From Rhypophila decipiens (lineage: Eukaryota > Ascomycota > Sordariomycetes > Sordariales > Naviculisporaceae), in NCBI GenBank assembly GCA_033297075.1, contig MU858071.1:124001-188000 (forward strand): a stretch of 64,000 bases of DNA, written 5' to 3'. Below the pieces are notes generated by a model. That model searched no databases and was not told where the DNA came from. It saw only the letters and a list, made by a program, of their open reading frames with translations. The translations under genes were made by a program, and so were the position numbers. Below, in pieces: positions 38,145 through 46,308 of the stretch (within the stretch, counting starts at the first letter, position 1; the number at the start of each line of letters is the position of its first letter).

Positions 38145-38749
38145 GAGAATTTCTACTTGCACATACCCCCCTTTACTGCTCTCACATCCCCCCTCCAGGG
38201 TTAGGGTTCCGGCAACTGCTGGGCAGTTGCACAACAAGGGTTAATAAAATATTAAATAGGAATTAAACTATCTAGAAACTAGTTACTTTATTAATAATAT
38301 AAAGTACTAGCTACTTTGTTTTAACGCATAAAAACAACTACTTTGGTGATCTCTACCATGCCCCTCCCGCCCACCATACAACGCATGCCCCCCCTGTATA
38401 CCGTTGTGGCTCGTCGTCGTCAACGAAGTGAAATCTCGTGATGTTTTCCGTGGTGGTGATGACTTCGTCGTATTTGACAACAGTGATTACTGCAGTGGCG
38501 ATGACTTCTTCGTGTTTGACGGTGGCGATTACTTGGCGATGACTTCTTCGTTGGGCACAGTAACTGTTAGTTCTTGGTGAATTTTCAATGCTAGTGCGCA
38601 CATGATGGATGTGTGATTACCATGAATTGGGGCTATTTTGCGGTGAAATGGGGCTCTTTAATTGCCAGCTGCAATGTGAATCAATATGTGGGGGGGGGGG
38701 GGGGGGGATGTGAGAGCAGTAAAGGGGGTATGTGCAAGTAGAAATTCTC
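38145..38749. mobile_element. 605-bp MITE-like non-autonomous DNA transposon with 49-bp terminal inverted repeats
   Basis: The left end (38145-38193) and the reverse complement of the right end (38702-38749) match over about 49 bases from GAGAATTTCTACTTGCACAT onward. The only difference is one base in a C run (6 versus 5). Exact 8-bp copies of TAAAAAAG flank it. There is no transposase ORF inside. The interior holds a perfect 8-bp-stem hairpin (38212-38230), an A/T-rich stretch (38231-38340), and a degenerate tandem repeat of about 40 bp with gatgacttc units at 38458, 38500 and 38538. An 18-G run (38690-38707) abuts the right inverted repeat. An 8-bp duplication fits hAT-type (or P/Merlin-type) transposition; the superfamily is inference. 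The near-identical ends suggest fairly recent insertion. Confidence 0.85.
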
Positions 38750-38757
38750 TAAAAAAG
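38750..38757. repeat. target-site duplication, right copy (TAAAAAAG)
   Basis: Identical to 38137-38144 and directly abuts the right inverted repeat. Confidence 0.85.
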
Positions 38758-39912
38758 AGGATAACGGTGGACTGTGAGGTTTCCCACCCACAAAGCCTCG
38801 AGCTATCGTGTGACCTCAATGGTGAAAAGACCAGACCATCACCAAACCACTGCATGTTCACTTGCTGCTCCACAATCTTGAGATCCCCGAGATCAAAGTC
38901 CTCACTCGGTGTTGACCAATATCGTTCACGAAAATATTCACTTGATTTGACAAGCTGACAAGCAGCAAGAAGGCGAGATGGTCTCCTATCGCTGTCGGTG
39001 CCTCTTTCCCACACCACTCACAGATAATGGCCGCCAAACCGCGGATACCTTCGATGCAAAGCGGATTACCGATGGGATAAATGCACCGAAGGTCATTTCA
39101 CATGTTTCCGATTCTAATAATCTGAGTACTATTCGGGGTTTATATTTCCAATATAGACTTCACGGTACCCCATCTCGGGATCTGTTCCGAACTCGGCCCG
39201 GCAAGAACATATCCACGAGCTGTGCGGATACTCAACTCCATCTTCTCAGATCAGATCACATCCCGTGGAGAAGTAAAATAATCTGGCCAAGCCTATAAAA
39301 GACAGGGTGACCCAAGCCATCCCGCCACCGTCTTTACGATAACTGCAGGAAAGATGCGAGGCTACACATGCGTACAGTAGCACTGTAACGTCTTGTCATC
39401 GACGATTTCCGCTGTGGGGTAGGTAGCTCTCGTGAAAACAACTCGACATGAGCGGTGAGATTCCTTATTCCTTATTCCCTTTACCTACTCAAAGACATGA
39501 TAAGTGCCCTCTTGGGTACCTTGTAAGCTCGAGAATGTACACCTATCGGCATCCGTAAGGTGAGCATCTTGCCTGTTGGACAACTCAGCGCTCCAAATTA
39601 AACCGTGGTACCGCTAGTGATTATGTGATAGTATAAAAATCATAACATACATTCATGCTCGTCATGAATAGTGCTGTTCTGCGGCGTCGCCGGCCATTTC
39701 TGTGATCTTAATCTGCACCCCTGGGACTTTGCCATCTCCTTGTCTCTCGGGAAGTGGGTTGGACGAGCTCATATGTCTTGACCAAATCTCCGACACAGAG
39801 AGTTGAGAAACATCTCTTATTAATAAACTTGAGCTTTTCGCTACAATTACCGGCTTGGCAAGGAAATACATGTACTCTTGGGCCGATGTACTTGCATCAT
39901 ACCTCTCTTCAT
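38758..39912. other. intergenic between the MITE and the Pex14/17-like gene 3' end
   Basis: No ORF supported. A TATAAAAG box on the + strand at 39294-39301 has no convincing ORF behind it (only an 8-codon ATG...TAG near 39354). The remainder should include the 3' UTR of the peroxin gene. Confidence 0.45.
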
Positions 39913-41049
39913 TCACCTCACGGTGCCCGGAAAGCTGCGAGTGCTCAACAAGACGCCTTTGACTCTCCGGATGTTTTCCTTTGCCTTTTTGATCTCGTCG
40001 TCCGGTTCGTTCCTGGCCGAACTGCCGTAATACGAGTACCCGCTCGAAAACTCGTACGAAACGGAACTCAGTTTGTCAAGATCATCATTGAACGCCTCCA
40101 GCTGTGTTTTGATATCGCCAATGTCCTCGGTCTGGGAATTGAGACCATCATGCACCGCTCTTAGCGAAGAGACCAGGTTCTTGAGCTTTGTAGCCTGCTG
40201 CGTGCTCCGAGGTTGGGACTCGGGTGTCGCCGTCGCAGGCCTGGGACTTGACGGCATGGAAGTCTGGACACCAATGTCACGGTGGAAGAGCTCGGTAGGG
40301 TCATCGTAACTGCTGGATGCATCGTCGCCTTCCTCCCCATGGACAGGCTCGGGCTTTTTTATCGTCGGTGGAATCTCGGACACGGTATTCTCGAGCTTCT
40401 CGACGAGCTTGGCTAGGTTCTGGTTCGCGGTATCGTGTAATGATATCCTGGCCTCGGTGAGAGACTCCACCATGGGCTCCAGTACATATTTGCCTGTACC
40501 GTAGATCAGAGCCGAGACTCCACCGAAGGCGTAGAGCGTGTTGAGGAAGCCGTTCATCGTCATCAAGGGAGGTGGTCGCACGGGTTTGGTAAGAAACTCG
40601 GGATAGGTGACGATTGGCGGTCGGTCTTCTTTCGATGTCGGCAAGGGCGGAAGTGTGGTCATTTCTGATGGGGCCCTGAGAACGCTGGTGTCCTCTTTTT
40701 TCTGTTCCTTGGACGTGTGAGTCAAGGAAGTGCAAATCGCTTGCAGCGGACAACTTACAGGAGTCTGCGACTCTGGTTGCGCTTCTGGTTGCGCTTCTGG
40801 AAGCTCATCTTTGAGCAGTTCATCGATGTCACTTTGAGGGATTCCTTTGGTCTTGAGGAATTCTACTTTTCGCTCTCGTGTTTGGTTTTGCACCTCTGGG
40901 TCTTTGAGGAATATTTTGGCTTGCTGTAACGTGGAAACATTGGAGCTCCCAGTTTGAACCTGCGACTCGGGAGTCGCCTCGGGGGCGGATTGGGCCTTTT
41001 GCCATTCCGGAACGTCGGAGGCAGTCTTCTTGTCTTCGGAGTCGCCCAT
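39913..41049 (-). CDS. pex33: Pex14/17-like peroxin (PEX33 type)
   Basis: Part of the peroxisomal docking complex of filamentous ascomycetes; N. crassa PEX33 and P. chrysogenum Pex14/17p are the known examples. The N-terminal Pex14-like helical domain is visible (VSTLQQAKIFLKDPEVQNQT, then KVEFLKTKGIPQSDIDELL). After a linker come the PPIVTYPEFLTKPVRPPPL motif, one membrane segment (LNTLYAFGGVSALIYGTGKYV) and coiled-coil stretches such as ANQNLAKLVEKLENTVSE. Canonical Pex14 lacks the TYPEFL block, which is why I prefer the Pex14/17 type. A stop-free 57-nt intron lies at 40702-40758 (gtaagt...gaacag), joining SQTP to KKEDTS; the mature protein is 359 residues. Confidence 0.85.
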   Translation of the reverse strand: MGDSEDKKTASDVPEWQKAQSAPEATPESQVQTGSSNVSTLQQAKIFLKDPEVQNQTRERKVEFLKTKGIPQSDIDELLKDELPEAQPEAQPESQTPVSCPLQAICTSLTHTSKEQKKEDTSVLRAPSEMTTLPPLPTSKEDRPPIVTYPEFLTKPVRPPPLMTMNGFLNTLYAFGGVSALIYGTGKYVLEPMVESLTEARISLHDTANQNLAKLVEKLENTVSEIPPTIKKPEPVHGEEGDDASSSYDDPTELFHRDIGVQTSMPSSPRPATATPESQPRSTQQATKLKNLVSSLRAVHDGLNSQTEDIGDIKTQLEAFNDDLDKLSSVSYEFSSGYSYYGSSARNEPDDEIKKAKENIRRVKGVLLSTRSFPGTVR

Positions 41050-42781
41050 TGTCGCAAATCACGGATTAGAATAAGGCACGTAGGTTTGATCAATAAGGTA
41101 ACAAAGTCGGTTCGCACAAATAAGATGTCGAGAAGAGGAGGGCAAAGTCGCAAACATTCATCAGATGGGTTTGGGGCGTGTTATTGGGACATGTCCGATT
41201 ACCGAGGCATGTCTGTTTTGGGGGGTTCGAGTGCCAGTTTGCCAGCCGACCGGGTGCTGAAAGGCAGGCGGCAAGGGCCTTGATGGTCTGAGCGTCGGAG
41301 AACCTTGGCGGTCCGCCAGCCGCGTCTCCGCCAAAAGGCGAAATGGAGGAGATGGGTATGATGAAATTCGCCTTGTTGAGATATATGAGAGTTGTTAATT
41401 CGCAATAATATTGACGTTGGATCAAGCCGGACTCGATCAACAAACTGATTTCATCTCAGATTCAAGGGTGATAAGGCCACGCAATCGTGGCTAAAAACTC
41501 AACACAGCTAACATCACTCACGACTTCCTTCACCACTCTCGCTTCTCTTGTCAACAACCTCCCAACTTACAACATCCAAAGTCACAACTACCGAGCGTCA
41601 CATCCCGACGCCAAAATATCCGGTCGAGGTACGTATGGAGATTATCTGTCTGTGGCGAGAAAGACGATTCGCTAAAAATTAACTCTGACCACCACAGCAT
41701 AAACGCAGCTTGATCGAGAATCAAAATTCTTGTTTGGCTCTGAAGATTTGAGGTCTGATCTCTTGGCGGCGAAAGCCACAGCTCCTCCAAAAGCACAAAT
41801 CAAATCCGTGAGTGGAATCTCAACTCAATTCAACGAAAGCAAAGCCCCCATAGTAAGACGACAAAGCCTTGATTTGTGACAAAGAGAGGCGCAAATTCAT
41901 TGGTCCATCATGTTGCAAAGTAACGAGTTGAAATGGACAACATCTGAGGTGTCATCCGAACGGCAAGTGCTCAATGGACAAGTTTATAATCGGCACCAAC
42001 AACCTGTCCAACAACAAAAACGGCGTGGAATTGGTTTCTTTGTGAAACCACGCGCAAGACAATCGTTGGCTGCCGGTGTCCGATGACTGCCCGGATGGCC
42101 CTGCCAGACCTGTCTGTGGCAGTTTAGATACGCCTTGTGGCCGTGAGTACGGTGTTACCAAGTGCCAATACTGTGCACGACAACATACATGCCACCGGCT
42201 TTCTGGCTTGGCTCAAGTAGCTCAAAAATACGATAACCTAGAATGAGGTTGCAGATGGCGCCTCTATCGATTGGCTTTGTTTCTCTCTCTTTTTTTTTTT
42301 TTTTTGGTACTGTCCATATTGGGGGTCCAGAAGCCACGATCCGACAAGCCTCCCGAGCCATCATCTTACATGAGGGAGCTTATTTGGACGTCATCTTCCT
42401 TCCTCAGACTCCCTCCCTCCAATGAACGGAACGGTCCAGCAATCCAGTGGCGCCAAAAAGACGGACCCGAGCAACTCTGTCATCAAGCCGTGATCAGATC
42501 GCTCCATCCAACCAAGCCATCCCCCACCTCACTTGCCTCGCACTTTCACTCTTGCATCAATTGCGTGGCACGAGTACCGGATTCCATCTTTGCTTGCACG
42601 TCCCCAGACCAAACATCTACCTCTTCTTGCCAATTGGACCCCTCCCTCCCTCCCGCACTACCACACCGCCCCCTTTAACCAGAGCTCTCATCGCAGAGAC
42701 CAACTCTCACCCTGCTTTATCAAGCACTACTTTACACATCACACCCACCGCACCTTGATTAAACAGCCAACATCTTTCATC
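41050..42781. other. divergent region between the Pex14/17-like gene and IES2
   Basis: 1.7 kb with no supported gene. A T run of about 17 is at 42289-42305, and the IES2 leader is C/T-rich. The frame open before the IES2 ATG is probably untranslated. Confidence 0.55.
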
Positions 42782-44283
42782 ATGTCTACTCGACCACGTC
42801 GCTCAGCCGCCCAGCGCGCTACCGAAGCAATTACTGACATGGCTGATAGAGACAACGAGCGTGTCATGTCGTCTCGCTCACGACGCTCTGGAGGCGTTGC
42901 CTCCATCACACGCGAGCCACGCTCGTCGCCCGCCAGCAGTGCGGCTGACTCGGGCGAGCATCTGAATCTGAATGTCAAGATGGCGCCTAACAAGCTCCGT
43001 CAGGCCACTAGTGGCAGCAAACGCAACTCTTCCGGCGGCTCAGCCCCTGCCAGCAGCAGTCGCGGCCAGTCTGGACGCGCCGCCAGGGTAAACAAGAAGA
43101 GCTACATAGTGCCAAGTGAGAGCGACGAGGAGGACGAGGAAGAAGAGGAGGAGGAGGAGGAAGGCGAGGATGAGATTGAAGTTGGAACCCGGGCCGGTCT
43201 GGTGGACGAGGACGACGAGGATGAAGACGAAGAAGACGAGGAAATGGGAGATTTAGATGGCCAAGGTGAACTAGACGACGAGATGGATGTTGATGCCGAA
43301 GGTGAAGAAGAGGACGAGGATGCGGAAGCGGAAGCGGATGCTGACGGTGATATCGATATGGACGCCCCGCCGCCGCCAACCATCAAGGTCACCAGACCAA
43401 CTCGCGGGGTGGCTGTTCCAGTCAAGAATAGCAACAAAGCGTCCATCACGTCCACAACTGCTGCCAAGTTCGTACTTGACGAGGACGATGACGACGAGGA
43501 GTTGAGCGAGCTGGAGAGTGAGCCAGAAGATATGACCGAGGCTCTCAAGCTCACCCCCGGCGATGGCGAAGAGGATGCCGAAGGCGAAGAAGAGGACATG
43601 GACGCCGAGGGCGAGGAGATTGAAGTGGCTGATGAGGATGGCGAAGGGGAGGAGGAGGAAGAGCTAGACAGCGACGATGAGACTCGGGGGCTCGGCAGCC
43701 GCGGAGACACACCGGACCTGACCAAACTCACAGCACGGCAAAGGGCAAAGCTGGGTGATGCCTCACACGAGTACTTGAAATTGTCAGATGGTAAGCATTT
43801 CTACCGCACGAATACTTTAGTTGCCTGGACGGAAACTAACCAGACGGAACTCCACAGAGGTGCAAGCAAAGAAGGTGTTCACGGCAGAGGAACTCTCGAT
43901 GCGACGCGCAGAGATGGCACGTCGCAGACGGAATCTCAGCGAGAAACGAAACGAAGAAGTCAAGGTACGTTTGCCCACTTCATCTTGCTCCGCCAGTTTC
44001 TGCTACAGTTCAGCTAACAGTCCCATTTTAGATGGAAACTATCAACAAGTTGCTCAAAAAGCAAGCACCAAAGACAACTCGCCGGAACGCCATGCTGGCG
44101 GGCGACGAGACACCAGAAGAATCCGCCAGAGCTGATCCCATGTTCATCCGCTGGGTCAGCACCAAGGAAGGAAACCGAGTCGCCGTGCCCGATGAGATGC
44201 TCATTGGCCCCCTTGGCCGGGTTTTCCTCGGCGGCGGCGGAACAGGTCTTGCTGGGGGCAAGATGGTCCAGGAAGTATCTTGA
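42782..44283 (+). CDS. IES2: INO80 chromatin-remodelling complex subunit Ies2 (PAPA-1 domain)
   Basis: Exons 42782-43790, 43858-43964 and 44032-44283 give 455 residues. The N-terminus is basic and Ser-rich (STRPRRSAAQRATEAI). The centre is a very acidic Asp/Glu region from residue 115 to 305. The C-terminal third holds the conserved Ies2 core: LTKLTARQRAKLGD, KKVFTAEELSMRRAEMARRR, EKRNEEVKMETINKLLKKQA, then PMFIRWVSTKEGNRVAVPDE and a Gly-rich finish. Ies2 stimulates INO80 ATPase activity and nucleosome sliding in the nucleus. Both introns are 67 nt with clean signals. The frame is open above the ATG at 42782, but CATC-ATG-TCT fits a fungal start and the upstream part has UTR composition. Confidence 0.93.
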
Positions 44284-45420
44284 ACCTCTTTTGGAGTGGC
44301 TTATTGAAAAGCCGTCTTTTGTGTCGTTGCATTCTCTTTCTTGTTACTTTTCTTGCTAGCGGGTAGCCCTTGAGGGCGAGGAACACAAATGGTTATTGGC
44401 GTCGGGAGAAGTTTGCTCCCATTGATTATTCTAGGTCATATAGAATCCTTGTTGCTTTTGTCTGTTTGACGATTCTCGCACGGAAGCCCCCTATATCTCT
44501 GGCTATTCCTCCAAAGTGAGTTACCAGAACGCCGGAAGTCCGGTCGTTGTTCATATCTTTGCACTGACCCGACCCCCACTGTGAGGATGGGCTCGGTGCC
44601 GCCCATTGTTCTCTTTCTCCCTGTCCTTCAACATTGAACATACATCTGGCCCCTGGGGTGAGGCTGGAGATGTTCGTGTTGACCCTCCATTGGAACCCGG
44701 GGATGGGTTCCTTGGACCGTGGTCTCGAGCGTATACCGCCATCTACGCACCTTGTCCTGCATCAAGATAGTCACACAATCTATCCTCTTCTACGGCCATT
44801 CCTGTTGTCGTTTATTCTTTTTGGGTTGTGGTTTGTGGTTCGGGTCTCTGCTTCTTATCAACTGCATCACAGGTTACTCGTCACGACTAAATCCACCTCC
44901 ATTGCTCCCGGGGACTTGGATGTCGTACTTGCTCTCATTCGAGGTGGGATATCGATCATGTACATGGGTCTCCGAGGAGGACCTTCATGGGCAGGCGATG
45001 GAACCCACCATGGTCGCACCCACCACTCGCACACGGCAACGAAGACAGCAACACACAGTCATTGACGTCACTGTCAAGAGAGCACAGTCGGCACACCTGG
45101 CGGGGTTGCCCGCCAGCGGTCCAATTAGGGCTGGCTTGCCCCAGCGATTTGGCACTGTGGAAGCCCTTGCTGCCTGAAAAGAGGGGCATCCCGGCGTTGT
45201 GGTTCGGCGGGAGGTTGAGCAGGGTGAAAATGGCGGGAGGGGCGTGCACGGGCCAACATGCTGGTGAAAACACCAGAGGCTGTCCAGCCATTGGGTACCG
45301 CGCTAGCGGGTTTGGTGCACACCTGCCGCTTAACCTGGTAGCGGGGTACAAAACCGCAGGACTGGTGATGGCGTCGCTGGGAATAGGGGTCGGCTCCACA
45401 ACGCGGCCATGGGCCAATCA
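44284..45420. other. IES2 3' flank and promoter of the repeat-rich gene
   Basis: ORFs here (for example 44719-45177) have no family resemblance or splice support. The final ATG before the long leader is at 45409. Confidence 0.5.
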
Positions 45421-46308
45421 GGGCACCGCAGCAACTTCACCTCCATCTCGTCCCATCTTCGAACTCGTCGTCGAGAGCAGCAAGGGCACAGGCAGCCAGC
45501 CATAAAGTCGACAAATTTTCTTCGCTTCCGGTTCCTGAACCTCTCAACCATTCTCAACGAACTGCACAGCACTTCTCGCACAGCATCACGACAACTTCTT
45601 CTCAAGCACTCTCTATTTGAACCAGCCCTTCTTACAGCTCAATTCGGAGATTTCCCATCAGCCAGAAGAAAAGCCTCTCGTGTATTCACTGCGAAACAAC
45701 TCTTTTTGTGCCCTGCACTTCGTTTTCTGCCCCGACAAGCACTCTCACAACTCTACTCATCATCCATCTCACGAGCTCCCTCGGTGGATCTTGCCTCTCA
45801 TCTATCAATCCTCTCGAGTTGTTGCACTTCAGCGAAGGCATCAATTTCTCCTCTTCCAAAATCATCTACCGCCCAATTTGTCTTCGAGACCAACTTGTCA
45901 CCAGCCATCCTCAAGGCGACTGCACTCTTGCAAATCCAGCAAAGGCATCACCTCCTATCAACCTAAACATCCCTCACTTCTCCTCTTTAGCGACCTACTT
46001 GTCGCCGACATATCTCCTCCTCTCACGACGATTGCACTTTTGCAGAGCCAAGGCATCTTCTTCATCTCTCCACCAAACAACAATCATTCATTCTCGCCAT
46101 CTCTTCCAGGAGTTGCACTTTTGCAGAGCCAAAGCACTCCTCTCTCCATCGACTATAACCCATCTTTGTCGATTTGACTATCCGCCCGTCTCCATCTACG
46201 TTTGGAACCAAGATTGATTCGTACGCGAAGCAATCTTCATCACCCAGCCAAGAGAAAAGATTTACTTGAGAATCCTTTTGTTTCTTAAGCCCAACTTCAA
46301 TCTTCACA
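45421..46308 (+). promoter_or_regulatory. about 890-nt ATG-free, C/T-rich 5' leader with repeated TTGCACTTTTGCAGAGCC-like elements
   Basis: From 45421 to the start codon at 46309 the + strand contains no ATG in any frame, whereas base composition predicts several. Within it, four imperfect copies of a motif occur at about 45821, 45920, 46031 and 46112 (spacing about 99, 111 and 81). The last two share an exact 20-base core. This looks like a long 5' UTR kept free of upstream starts. The ORFs seen here begin with non-ATG codons. A spliced leader is possible. Confidence 0.5.

Noticed and set aside
38199..38206. Telomere-like TTAGGGTT
   Set aside because: A single copy inside the MITE, not an array.
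43102..43731. 209-codon minus-strand Ser-rich ORF
   Set aside because: Antisense to the Asp/Glu-rich centre of IES2.
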